DNA of 64,000 nt from Ectocarpus siliculosus. Its lineage: Eukaryota > Sar > Phaeophyceae > Ectocarpales > Ectocarpaceae. Below the pieces are notes generated by a model. The model saw only the letters and a list, made by a program, of their open reading frames with translations. It made no database searches and was not told the origin of the DNA. The translations under genes and the position numbers were made by a program. Location of the stretch: assembly GCA_000310025.1 (NCBI GenBank), contig FN649728.1, positions 4,883,129 through 4,947,128 of the forward strand, given 5' to 3'. Below, piece by piece: positions 46,278 through 56,782 of the stretch; position 1 is the stretch's first letter, and every line of letters starts with the position of its first letter.

Positions 46278-47343
46278 AGCAACAATACGGCGTCAGCATG
46301 CCCCGCATTGGCTTGGTTGTGACGTGCCTGACTTCTCTAGCTTATGTGTGTTGGTAGGCAGGCCACTGTTGACCTCATTGGTAGCGATGGGGGTGCTTTG
46401 GCTGGTCCGATGGTTGCATGTGATTGAATTGCGTGTAGTCCGTCTGATGATGTTTTGGAGGTATTTCTTCGCGGATTGTGTTCGCTTTGAATTTCGTGAC
46501 TTTTGCTTGTTCGACGATCGTGCGGATCGTCGCAACATTTATGTTTTCCGAGTTATTTCAACGCAACCCTGGGAGCTCGTAACGGCATTCTGAGTTTAGC
46601 GACGGCCGTCTTGTGTGTGTGTTGACGGCATTTCGTCCTGAATTCCTTCGTATTTGTGCTTCATTTGTTTGAGTTAAGTCGGGGCTATTTTGTTGAGGAG
46701 TATTGATAGCATTTCTTTGCTGACTGCTTCGTGTGCCAGCATTGATTTGGTTGTGGCGTGCCTGACTCATGCATGTGTTTGACGTGCCTTGGCTGGTTCG
46801 ATGGTTGCATGTGTTTGAATTGCGTGGAGGCCACCGTTTGACAACGGGTTAGTGATATTCCTTCGCCGGTTTCATACGTTTCAATTTCGGACATTCATTG
46901 GTTTGTTCGACAATGGTGTGGGTCGTCGCAACATGCATGTTTGTTTCCTGAGGGATTTCAACGCCCCCTGGAAGCGCCTCGTAACGGCGGCTTTCAGCAT
47001 TGCTTCGAGGTTAGTTGTTTGTTTCGTCGTTTTCTTGACGTGTTTCAAACATGTTCATTTCACGTTGCTTGCGGTGTGTTGGTCGTGCAGCCACTGGGTA
47101 TCTTCTTTTCTTTTGCAAGCGTTCTTTTGCAAGCGTGCGGCCTTAGCCAAGTTTGTTTGGTCTTGCGTCATATGTGTGTTGTAGTTTTTTGTAGCGTCGC
47201 GTGCCTATCACTGACTGCTGCATGCGGGCGTTCTGCGCTTTGTATGGGAGGGTTAGTTGAACTAACGAAATGGAGTCGCATTGGATATCGCCGTGTACAA
47301 ACACCGCTGTCGTTTTTTGTTGAGTGTATCCAGGTGCCTACTA

Positions 47344-48296
47344 CCGTAAACTACACAAGATAACACACCCACATAAGAAACCACACCCCCCACAGAATAC
47401 GACACCCCGGTGGTAATTTTCGGCATTTCTGACAAACCATCGATTTATCACCCTGGCTACATAAGATAACACACCTCGTGGTTACGCCGCATACATTCAC
47501 GGGGCCCCTCCTTCTATCACCGGGGTGATACATCATCTGCCCCGTGGGCATCGCACACTGCTGTCACACACACACACAACACTTGCGTGCGGGGAATCAC
47601 CCCGCATGGAGACCTCCAACAACATGAATGTGCAGGGTCCGCAGAATGCTGCCGCATGTACCTCCCATCATATCGGACAACGTACCTTCGATTTAATTTT
47701 CATTTTTCATGCTCCATCAAGTCGTGATGGTTGCTGACGTTATTTTGTTTGAAACTTTCTTCGGTGTTGAGGGGGTTGAGTCATCACCGAGATCACGTGC
47801 TCAGGAGTTTCGTCACCTCCGTTGAGCCCCTTTGTTTTACCACATCCCCGCAGAACCACACTTCAAGTGTGCGGCACCCCTTCAAGTGTGCGGCAGCAGC
47901 GGTTCGACTCTACAAGCAGTGTTATCACCCCCCCTTTTTATCACCCCCCCAAACACACACCCTGAGGGTGTTCGGAGTTGCTATCACACCCCCTTGTTAT
48001 CACACCCCCTCATTTATCACCCCCTCAAACACACCTTGCGGGTGTTCAGACTGGCTATCACACCCCCCTTTTATCACACACCCTCATTTATCACACCCCC
48101 AAACACGCGCTGTGGGTGTTCGGACGTGCTATCACACCCCCTGGTTTATCACACCCCCTTAGGTGCCCCTGCGAGCTGCACTTATCACCCGGGCTACATA
48201 AGATACCACACCCCCCACAGGATACCACCCCCGGTGATAACATTTTTAAAGCCAAAAATATATCACCGGGGTTGTGTTATCTTGTGTAGTTTACGG
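47344..48296. mobile_element. Nested 953-bp TIR transposon with subterminal repeats (non-autonomous)
   Basis: Perfect 24-bp terminal inverted repeats: the left end begins CCGTAAACTACACAAGATAA and the right end reads TTATCTTGTGTAGTTTACGG. TA flanks both ends, consistent with a TA target duplication. Inside are repeated blocks CACCC(T/G)GGCTACATAAGATA near both ends and three ~78-bp repeats between 47936 and 48170 built from TATCACACCCCC and GGGTGTTCGGA. No transposase frame. It interrupts the family-1 sequence between CCAGGTGCCTACTA and TCTGAGATCAAGCTGATT, contiguous in the fragment at 37979-38152. Confidence 0.8.
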
Positions 48297-48355
48297 TATG
48301 TATCTGAGATCAAGCTGATTCCTGTCTTCTTCGGTAGAATCACCTTTGGCGGCAT

Positions 48356-48552
48356 TGTGGGCCGCCCGTTGGATCTTTGCATGTCTAAGATATGGTAGAT
48401 TAGGATTTCTATCTGTCTGGTTGGCATGTTGGCAGGAGAGAAAGATAGATGAACAGAGAATTTCAGAAATAACACACTCTGTTTACCATCACCAAGGAGA
48501 TGAATCGACCAGCCAGCCCCCCGAGGCCACGGGGGGAGGATTCTGGTCCGAG
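48356..48552 (+). repeat. Truncated family-1 3' LTR
   Basis: It starts TGTGGGCCGCCCGTTGGATC after the purine-rich TTTGGCGGCAT. It lacks about 35 internal bases near the start and its end is replaced by the next LTR at 48556. Confidence 0.7.
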
Positions 48553-48555
48553 GCC

Positions 48556-48816
48556 TGTGGACGCAGCGCACCTGGGTAGCAGTGGTTCATGGTGGAAGGA
48601 TGCCTTTGGATATCTGCACGTCTAGGATATGGTAGATTGGGGTTTCTATCAGCCTGGTTGGGATGTTGGCACGAGAGAGAGATAGATGGAGAGAGAGAGA
48701 GACTCGTGTGCAATAATACACTGTTTACCATCACCAAGGAGGTGAACTGACCAGCCCCCCGAGGCGACGGGGTGAGAACTGGTCCTTGGCCCTGCCTCAT
48801 TACAGGCGTGTCTACT
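48556..48816 (+). repeat. Family-1 5' LTR of the right-hand element
   Basis: From TGTGGACGCAGCGCACCTGG to ACAGGCGTGTCTACT. It is followed by GTTATCGATAACTCAGGCTG and then the gag leader. It joins directly to the truncated LTR on its left, so this element inserted into, or recombined with, its neighbour's 3' LTR. Confidence 0.8.
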
Positions 48817-48999
48817 GTTATCGATAACTCAGGCTGGCCGACCAGGGTCAGTCAGGGTCAAATTTTTCGTGACAACAGCAGTACAAGCTATTCCTCCGCG
48901 TTTTTCCCGCCGCACCCAGTGCGAGCCTAGGCTGGGGGAGCTGCTGTACTGATCTCTCGCGGAGCTGCTGTCTTATCTGCCCGGGTATCGTACGGCGCG

Positions 49000-50010
49000 A
49001 TGGCCCAGAGACGCTCCAATGCTGGCAAGGGGGCGTATGGCGGACAGCAAGGTTCTGCTGGAGATATTGGTGAGATTCAGGGTGGGCTTACCGCTTTGGT
49101 CTTGGGCAATGGGCCCAAACCACTGAGTATGGACGCACCTTTTCGAGAGCTTCGACCTTGCGTTTCTATACGCAGTACAACGAGTACGAGCGAAGCATGG
49201 GTCTTTGCAACAGTGGGCAGTCCATCAAACGCCCGCTGCTCACTGTGTCTCAACTGTTGCGCCAGTCTCTCCGCAAATGCCTGTCGCGCACCTACTTTGA
49301 TGGCACCAGACTCGAAGAAACTGACCTGCGCGAGGACTGGCCAAACATGCTGAATACTGGACGGATGACACCATTTAGCCTTCGATTGCGGCCTCTGCGG
49401 TGACTCGTATGGTAGCCATGGGGTCTGAGACTACTGCTGTAGATCAGATCGACGCTGTTCAAAGCTGCCTCGAGCACTACGGGTTTTCCGGATTCCGCGG
49501 GCGCGTTCAAGCAAGGTCCGGCTGCTGTCATCAGCAAAGCAGTTGTGGTTGGTTTGGCTCCGCCCGAGTTTAGGTCAAGGTGGAAAGCAAGCTCGACATG
49601 CACGGTAGCTGGAAGGATAACCCTGAGCTAGCCTTTGAGATCGCTCGGGATGTTGCGATCGAGTGGCGCACGGTTGAGTTGGTAGACAGGCAGCGTGGGC
49701 AATCGCGTGGTGGCCTCGTACAGGCCCGTAAGAAACCGTCTCAGTAACAGACATGGGCGAAAGCGAAAGCGCCTGATGGAGCTGGCGGTGCAGGTGCGTC
49801 TTCATCTGCCGAGTTTGTTACGTGTTTCAAGTGCAAGAAGCCAGGCCACGCCCCGCAGAACTGTCCGTTGCAGTGGTTCCCCGCCAAAGCCCCTACCCAG
49901 CACGCTGGGCATGGGGGGCATTTTCGCGGCACCGGGGATGCCCGTGGATATCAGCAGCAGCAACCGCAGCAGCAGCAGCCGCAGGCGCAGCAGCCACCGC
50001 ACCGCGCCCG
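49000..50010 (+). pseudogene. Gag (family 1) with intact CCHC knuckle
   Basis: The start MAQRRSNAGKGAYGGQQGSA at 49000 matches 25851 on the minus strand. Frameshifts follow near 49100 and 49350. The nucleocapsid reads CFKCKKPGHAPQNC (about 49828-49870), a full CX2CX4HX4C zinc knuckle, then a Gln/Pro-rich tail. This is the best gag start and knuckle in the window. Confidence 0.7.
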
Positions 50011-50011
50011 C

Positions 50012-50545
50012 GACTTTCAGCTTCCCTGGGTTTTGCATGCCCCCTACGACCTGCACGTCCGGAAAAGCAGCTTGCAGCCTACTCGTGAAACCTCATGACA
50101 TGGTGGGGAGCCCCGAGTCAGAGTCTAAAATCGCAACAGGGTCTATCGCAGTCCTGTCCCCAGCACCAGGCACCGACAAGCTCACTTGGCACCATTTTCC
50201 TGCGAGTCAACCGTGATACCTTCAGAATCAAACCCAAACATACCTTCGGGCTGGACGCCACGAAACGCCGGTACGAACTGCCCCTCAGGGCCGGGTGATA
50301 CCCACACCCCCTCAGTCGACGCTGGAAAGGATGCGGGGGCAGTGGCAGCTGACGGTGACGGGTCCGGCGGGAGGAAAGGCGTCGGAGCTACTTCGCCCTG
50401 GGGTTCACCGGCAAACATAGTCCGTCCACCTACATGCCGTTGGTGGAAGGTAGTAGACGATGGCCCCCCGGAGCCACGTACCCCTCCTGAAGAAGGCTGG
50501 TGCGCCGGCTGTTGGCCGTGAGGGCGCTGGTGCTGCTGCGCGTGC
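50012..50545 (-). pseudogene. Inverted gag-tail/protease segment inside the plus-strand element
   Basis: The minus-strand frame 50182-50547 reads HGQQPAHQPSSGGVRGSGG, then EGQFVPAFRGVQPEGMFGFD, the family's gag-protease junction. At about 50012-50110 the complement of the GKLKVA(D/G) region appears. The flanking gag and protease are plus strand, so about 530 bases are inverted in place. Confidence 0.75.
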
Positions 50546-50753
50546 AAAAACCTGCCCCGTGCGTATTGCTTTGCACATCAGCTGGGGGTTGGTGTCGGTA
50601 GACCCGTTTTCGTTTGTGGTCATGCCCGGCAACGATGAGGTGGTTATTCTTGGCAACCCGACGCTGAAGGCGTTGGGTATCGACGTGTACAAGAGTTTGG
50701 GGGCCTGTGCGCGATCGCGCGCTAGCGTCATGGGTGTTGAGACCGCGGCGTAA
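50460..50753 (+). pseudogene. Protease C-terminal region (family 1)
   Basis: Plus-strand frame with KTCPVRIALHISWGLVSVD and VVMPGNDEVVILGNPTLKAL. The DSG active site belongs to the inverted segment and is not in frame. Confidence 0.55.
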
Positions 50754-51019
50754 AAAGAATGCCGCCGAGTTATGCTTGCCGTTGATGCCCTGCAGCAGCG
50801 CGAAGGCCCGGAGCAAGTCGAGTCGGATCTAGCGGTCGAAGCGTTTGGTGGCGCGAGGCCCCGATGTGGACATGAGCCCTGAGGTTGAGGCATCGGCGTG
50901 GTCTGCATCATTGGACAGCGCTGTCTCTTCCGCCGCTGTAGCTGGCTTGAAGGAGCCGCACATGGGCCGTCTACGGAGGGAGCATCATCAGCGAGCGTTG
51001 GAATGCGTTCCGCCGTGGT

Positions 51020-51686
51020 TTGCGCCTGGGCGACCCTCCCGCGAACGTCGAGCCTCTGCGGGTCACCCTCAAGCCAGGAGCGCGGCCGGTTAAAGCTCGA
51101 AAGCGGACCTACAACCCGATCAAGACCGCGTGGCTGGCAGGGTGCATGGCGTTGCTCGTCGCGCTGGGTTTGGTGTTCCTCAACATGCAGGCCGTGTCGG
51201 CCAGCGCCGCGATGGCGACTCCGAAGAAAGGGGGATACCGGCTGGTGAGTGACTTTCGTGCGGCAAACAAGTAAAGTAGAGAGGGTGCCTGGTGTCATGC
51301 CGAACCCTGAAGCCAGTATGGCAGCTTGGATCTGTTACAAGGGTACTGGCAGTGCCCGTTGTCTCCGGAGGCGCAGGAAATCTTCACGATTGCTACGTCG
51401 GGTAGCCTCTACACGCCCAAGCGGGTGCCGCACGGTATTTTGAATGCTACGTCGTATTTCCAGGCCGCCTTGTCGGGCATCCTAAATAGAGGGGCTGAAT
51501 TGCTTCGTCTGGGTAGACGATGTCGTGTATTGGGGCATGGATGACGACGACTCGCTTGACACCCTCAACCTGATTCTTGAACGCCTGCAGGGGGCTGGCC
51601 TCTACTTGGCCGCCCACAAGTGCACGTCCTTTTAGACCAGCATCACATGGTGAGGGAAGGTGTGCTCCCAGGGCAAGGTCGAGCAT
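51020..51686 (+). pseudogene. Reverse transcriptase (family 1)
   Basis: Frames 51020-51274 (RPVKARKRTYNPIKTAWLAG, MATPKKGGYRLVSDFRAANK), 51326-51544 (LLQGYWQCPLSPEAQEIFTI, YTPKRVPHGILNATSYFQAA) and a third frame with CFVWVDDVVYWGMDDDD at about 51500-51545. Part of the fingers is deleted (SMAA|WICYKG). The VDD active site is kept but out of frame. Confidence 0.65.
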
Positions 51687-51751
51687 GATCCCGAACGACT
51701 CAGCGGTCTGGCTAGAATGCGGCGTCCTGAGACGGCTCGTGAGCTGATGCA

Positions 51752-52255
51752 GTGCCTGCAGGCGGTCAACTGGCTGCGCACATCTGTACGGCGGATGGTG
51801 GAGGTTGTGTGGCCGCTTCGCGTGTTTCTGGACAGCACTTGGTCGGTGCCAAGAACCGGACGAAGCGCGTGGCGGAGAATTGCGCGATCATTGCGGATGC
51901 GTGGATGCTTCCGCTCAACGCAGCGTGGGATGCCGCGCAAGACCTCGTTGCCCGTGCCGTTGCCTTGTCTCACCCGCGCCCAGGTTGTGCCGTCTTGATG
52001 TTCCCCGATGCGTCCGATAAGCAGTGGGGGAGTTTTCTCACCCAAGTTCCCCAAGAGCAGCTGGACCGCAACGTCCCAGTAGAGAATATGGCTCATGAGT
52101 CGATGGGGTTTCTGAGCGGCACATTCAAGGGCGCGCAACAGCGGTGGGCCACGGTGGACAAGGAAGGGTACGCGATTGTGAGTACGTTCGAGCGGTTGGG
52201 GTATTTTCTTTGGGATGGCGTGCATATCTTCACCGATCACCGTTATCTGGCGTAA
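51752..52255 (+). CDS. RT connection and RNase H (family 1)
   Basis: A 167-residue open frame: HLVGAKNRTKRVAENCAIIA, AVLMFPDASDKQWGSFLTQV, FLSGTFKGAQQRWATVDKEG, and IFTDHRYLA at the end, then TAA. It keeps the first aspartate (PDAS) and a TDHR motif of Ty3-type RNase H, which degrades RNA in the RNA-DNA hybrid. The stop falls where the polyprotein should continue to integrase. Confidence 0.65.
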   Translation: MPAGGQLAAHICTADGGGCVAASRVSGQHLVGAKNRTKRVAENCAIIADAWMLPLNAAWDAAQDLVARAVALSHPRPGCAVLMFPDASDKQWGSFLTQVPQEQLDRNVPVENMAHESMGFLSGTFKGAQQRWATVDKEGYAIVSTFERLGYFLWDGVHIFTDHRYLA

Positions 52256-52700
52256 ATTTTCGACCCGGAGGCTTGCGTGTCCGCCGTAGCGAAAACCACG
52301 GCTCAGCGTCTCGACCAGTGGAAAGCTGTCTTAGGCCAGTACGATTACACCATCAGGCACATTTCGGGCGAGCGTAATTGCTGGGGGGCCTTCTGTCGAG
52401 GTGGGTCTCTGTGCCGTCGGTGAGTGTTCGTGCTGCCGCGGTTTACGCCCGCAGCGAACCTGATGCCGCCATGCCGTCGAAGCAAGTCGTACGTGATGCA
52501 CAACAAGCGGCGCGGAGTACGCTCGGCGCGCTTGCCGGGCCTGCCAAGTCGTTTTCGACGGCGGTGGGGCCGGCGGCCTTGGATGGTAAGGGCTTTTCGC
52601 GTGAACCTGAATGGACGTGACGTGCTTTGGATTCCAGATCAAGCGGGTGCTTTACAGGTGCGACTGATGGTCTGTGAACACATGAAAGAAGCTGGGCATC

Positions 52701-53708
52701 GTGGCGCCGTCGCCACCTTGCAGCGGTCGTCCGAGTACTGTTGCTGGTTTCGGATGGACGAAGCATGTCACCGACTTCGTCAAGCAGTGCCTGCATTGTA
52801 TGGACTCCAAGGCGGGGAAAAAGGTGCCTCGCCCGCTTGGGGAGACCGTCCACGGCACGCGTCCTGGCGAAGTTGTTCATTTTGGCTACCTCTACGTAGG
52901 AGCGAGTAGCCCGCTGGGGGAAGACGGCTTGGACGAGGAGGACGGGTTAAAGTACATTTTGGTCATGATGGACGACATGTCTAACTGGGTTTGGCTGGAG
53001 CCCACGGGGGCATGCACCGCCCGCCTGCCTGCGCAGCATCTCCTGACGTGGTGTAAGATTTTGGGTGTTCCGGGGGTCTGGATGAGTGACACCGCTTCCC
53101 ACTTCAAAAACCACATGATGCCTGCCCTTGATACTGCACTCGGTGTCGATCGACAAATTCCCGTCGCCAACTCTCCCTGGTCTAACCGGTTGGTGGCGCG
53201 CGTTCGCTGGCGTGGGTCGACGCCGAAGCTTGTCATGACTTGGACGGGGCCGTGGAGGATTGTCGCCGCCGAAAGACCGCATGTGTATGGAGTCCAGAGC
53301 ATTGTGTCGGGTGAAGTTCGGGATGTCCATGTCGCGCGCTTGCGGTTCTTCGCCGATGCCGCTCTCGAGATCACGGCCGAGTTGAACGACGTTTTTCAGC
53401 ATGCTTTCACGCAGGGGGAGTTCGCGATGGCGGCGATCGTGGACATGGCGGAAGCCGGCCCTGGGTTTGATGTAGAAGTGGAGTGGGTTGGTTTCGACAA
53501 GCAAGAAAACACCTGGGAAGAGCTGTCAAAGATCTGGGATGCCGCGCCGCAGCTTGTCAAATCCGAGCTGCGGCAGCTTAGGTCTGCCGAAAAAGGTTGG
53601 GGCTCAGTTGAAGCAACAATATGGCATTGCCTTGTAAGTGATTCGTTTGAGTCGAGCGAGGGTCGTCTTGTTTGCGTATTGATGGTATTTTTTCGCTGGC
53701 TTCTTTAG
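52701..53708 (+). CDS. Fused integrase core-chromodomain frame lacking the catalytic glutamate (family 1)
   Basis: A 335-residue open frame: part of the zinc region (CLHCMDSKAGKKVPRPLGET), LVMMDDMSNWVWLEPTGACT, WMSDTASHFKNHMM, VANSPWSN, then directly LVARVRWRGSTPKLVMTW and the chromodomain FDVEVEWVGFDKQENTWEEL. About 120 residues present at 18948-19988, including CERMMRE with the third catalytic residue, are deleted without breaking the frame. It cannot be an active DDE integrase, but could still encode a chromodomain fusion. Confidence 0.7.
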   Translation: MAPSPPCSGRPSTVAGFGWTKHVTDFVKQCLHCMDSKAGKKVPRPLGETVHGTRPGEVVHFGYLYVGASSPLGEDGLDEEDGLKYILVMMDDMSNWVWLEPTGACTARLPAQHLLTWCKILGVPGVWMSDTASHFKNHMMPALDTALGVDRQIPVANSPWSNRLVARVRWRGSTPKLVMTWTGPWRIVAAERPHVYGVQSIVSGEVRDVHVARLRFFADAALEITAELNDVFQHAFTQGEFAMAAIVDMAEAGPGFDVEVEWVGFDKQENTWEELSKIWDAAPQLVKSELRQLRSAEKGWGSVEATIWHCLVSDSFESSEGRLVCVLMVFFRWLL

Positions 53709-54879
53709 CATTTGCACTTTATTTGTTTTAGTCGAGTGAAGGCTATCTTGTCGAGTATTGATAGCATTTCTTCGCTGACTGCTTCCTGTGTTCTCTCTCA
53801 GCATGTCGCGCATTGATTTGGTTATGTCATGTCTGACTATTGCATGTAGTAGGTAAAACACTTTCGACCGCGGTGGGGATCTCTTGCCTCGTCCGATGGT
53901 TGTATTTGATTGATTGCATTGCGTGGAGTACACCTTTTTCGAATCGTGTTGGTGGCCCTTTTTCGCGAGCTGCGTACGTTTTGAATTGTGTGACGTCGGC
54001 TTGTTTGACGATCATGCCGGTCGTTGCGCTGTGTATGTTTGTGTTTCGAGGTTTTCAACTCAACCCTGGAAGCTCCTTGTAACGGTTTTCAGCGTTGCTT
54101 CGGTTTGTTGTTTCTTTATCCTTGTTCCCTGCATGTGGCAAATCTTTTCAATGCACGCTGTTTGCGGTGTGGTCGTCATCGATCCACCGCGTAGGCCTTC
54201 TATTTGCGGGCGACCCGCCTTAATTAGTCTCGTGTGTTCGTCCATTACTTGCGTGTTGTTGTCATTTGTTGCGTCGCGTGCCTTTCGCTGCTGATTGGGG
54301 GCGTTCTATCTCTTGCATGAGAGACCCACGATCTACCGAGCTTGGGAATGCAGAGAACAGCAATAATACAACCAATAAACTATCCATGGACGAACCTAGT
54401 AGTGCCTGCACCGCTGCTAGTAGATGGACAATTCTTGTTGGAGACCATGACTTGAATTTCGCGCGAAGAAGGTTGAGACGACCTGACGCGCACCCGGACA
54501 ATCTTCGACCGGCCCTCAGCGGAGAGAAAGAAGAGGGCACTTCTCGCAGGAACAATCTCTCTAGTCGTGCTCGCTGATGATCTGGTTAGCACGCACGATG
54601 ACACCCAATGAAGGAGACAACCAGAACGCGGACCGGTAGTTTAGTCCCGCTCTTTCGGCAAGAACGAAATAGCCCCGGGCGACTTGCAGTTGTAGTCACA
54701 AGAACATCATGATCATCATGATCGATTGACGTACTACTTTGCTTGCCGTGGGAGATGCGCATCGCTACCGAGAGCGAGGAAGGCGTTAACCCCTCGATAG
54801 CTTCCTACGCACATGATGAGTGTGCTGTCGTCTACCCCATCCCGCTATCCCTCGAGCCACAGCCATACCCGATTCAATT

Positions 54880-55990
54880 CATACATGGCAAGAAAAACAT
54901 CCCCCAACAAAAACTAAAATTAATTGGTTGCGGACCCCAAAAAACAATGCATGAATAAAATAAAAATAATGGTGAATACAACCAAAATAGAGCCAGACCC
55001 GATAGGCTTCAGTGAGGAGTCGGAGGAGAGCATAGAAAAAGCACCATCGCCGCTCTGAACCTCCGGAAGCTCTCACATGGGCACTGCAGCAAACATTATG
55101 GCCACGCCCATTACCTCGCAGCGCCCATCATGTCACATGCAGCAGCCGGGTGCACGGATAGTCTCGTACTCAGACAGCAACAAATACAACTACGGAATCT
55201 ACGGACGGGTTTGCTTTCATTTGTGTGGTATTGTGTAGTGACAACAAAAACAATGCACATACATGACTTCTTTAAGAGACTACAATGTAAGCACCACGGA
55301 CGAACGACCTCAAAACGCCGGCCGGCCGTGTTAGATGTGCACCGCTACAAGGCGTCGACCGTTCTCATAGTTATACTACATGTGTACACAAGTACAGAGA
55401 TTGTGCTGCCGTCGACCTTTTCGCTCAAGTTCCCAATCACGTACCATATGCAGCAAGCATGCAGCGGACCGTCTGTGTTGTTAGTCTGTCTCGAACTGCT
55501 GTTGCTGTTCATGGATGGATGACGACAGACAAAAAAGCAAGAGACGCGCATCGTTACCTATACACAAGCAACACTGCCCTACGCGAGCAACGCGCGCAAC
55601 CTACAGAGACGATTACCTTACGAGCTTTGCAGCACATTTCGAGCATCACTCAGTAAGAAATAAATCACACACGCAACACGCAAACCAAAAATTTAAGATT
55701 GTGGCGCGCAGCACGCAGGACCCTCTTTCTCTGTTCGACCGGCCGTTCCCATGGCGAAACAGACAAGGAACAGTCAAGCCGAGTCGTGTCGGCCATAGGA
55801 GGTGAAAGCTGCTCAAAATCGGGGAGGGGACATGGTTTGCGATTCCCTACCGAACCATACTTGAGGCGCCACGAGAGTTGCACTGGCTGTAGCTCGAGAT
55901 CAGCATTTGAGACCGGGTCGGGCAAGGGGTGGGCTATGCGAATAAACATGACACGGACAGAAAACGTGGGTTTAGTTAGGTTGACAGAGA
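54880..55990 (-). repeat. Inverted dispersed copy of the 1.2-1.5 kb repeat
   Basis: Read on the minus strand it holds, in order, TTGCCCGACCCGGTCTCAAA, GCGCCTCAAGTATGGTTCGG, the GAACGGCCGGT and GGGTCCTGCGTGCTGCGCGC landmarks, and an end near CATTGTTTTTTGGGG. The landmark order equals that of the array at 9.1-12.9 kb. The middle (GGGACGAGAGT) landmark is missing. Confidence 0.65.
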
Positions 55991-56782
55991 CCCAACCTCT
56001 ACCGGACTTGGGGAAAAAACTGCCAAAACGTTTTGCACGAAGCTTGCAGGAGGGGAGGACGGGGGCAGCTATAACTTCTTCCATCTCATTGGAAAATGAA
56101 AGTCTGTCGCCGCAATCTCGAGAACATCGGCCGAAGAGAGCCACTTGAATACAGAAGAACCCGGAAATCGCCAACTCTAAAACCAAGTCAAGAGCGGAAA
56201 TGCGGCCTAGCTCGGGGTCAAAAAGTAGGTTCAAATCGAATTTGGGTTTCAGAACTCTCCCAACAGAGATTGAAACCCTTCCGTAAAGGGGGGCTTCAGA
56301 ATCACACCATGGGCTTATGTTGAAACTATTTAGAAGCTGGTTACGGTTGGTGATACATTTGTCATGACTTCCATTTGAATTAGTACTGCTTGCTTTCGAA
56401 ACAGTGTGGTTATTACTAGTGTGGAATTCAGCGAAACCCCGGATACGTACGCGGTGGCGGCTACTGTACAGCTTTTTCTAAGGAGGCACAATTTTTTGGG
56501 CATGTTCGCGACCAATCTCCAGGTATTGGAATCACTCCAGAAAAATACCCGGTCAGTTTGACACGCGCTTGCGGCGCTACACACCAAACCGGCTAAACAG
56601 GGCTGGGGAATCGGCACATTCATTGTCTTCGTGGGGCAATCGAATCCATAGCCGGGGTCCGCTTAGGCCAAGGCCGTGTGTGCAATACAAACCTATGAGA
56701 ACAGTTTGGCTGGCGGATGCATGGTCTCCCTGGTCGCCTTCCTGACTGCCTTGACACTCGTTGGCTGATGAACCTGGGCTAT

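Larger units (their letters stand above)
40942..48552 (+). mobile_element. Degenerate family-1 Ty3/gypsy element, plus strand, with nested DNA transposon
   Basis: Order: 5' LTR, small gag remnant (41255-41417), a non-element insert (about 41418-41925), gag tail and knuckle region, protease/linker (42450-43250), RT (43290-43640), RNase H (43800-44330), a small insert (about 44498-44690), integrase (44700-45590), integrase tail and chromodomain (45590-46277), untranslated region, the terminal-inverted-repeat element 47344-48296, and a truncated 3' LTR 48356-48552. The 5' half of gag is deleted. Stops and frameshifts are throughout. Confidence 0.8.
48556..54318 (+). mobile_element. Degenerate family-1 Ty3/gypsy element, plus strand, internal inversion and integrase deletion
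   Basis: Order: 5' LTR, leader, gag (49000-50010), an inverted gag/protease segment (about 50012-50545), protease end and linker (50550-51250), RT (51200-51650), RNase H (51650-52260), integrase (52420-53188) fused to integrase tail and chromodomain (53190-53640), and an untranslated region ending near 54318 without a 3' LTR. Relative to 17.2-25.9 kb, each domain is recognisable but frameshifted. Confidence 0.8.

Noticed and set aside
47936-48170. Regular CACACCCCC repeats as a CRISPR array
   Set aside because: Eukaryotic context, diverged repeats, no uniform spacers, and they lie inside a TIR transposon.
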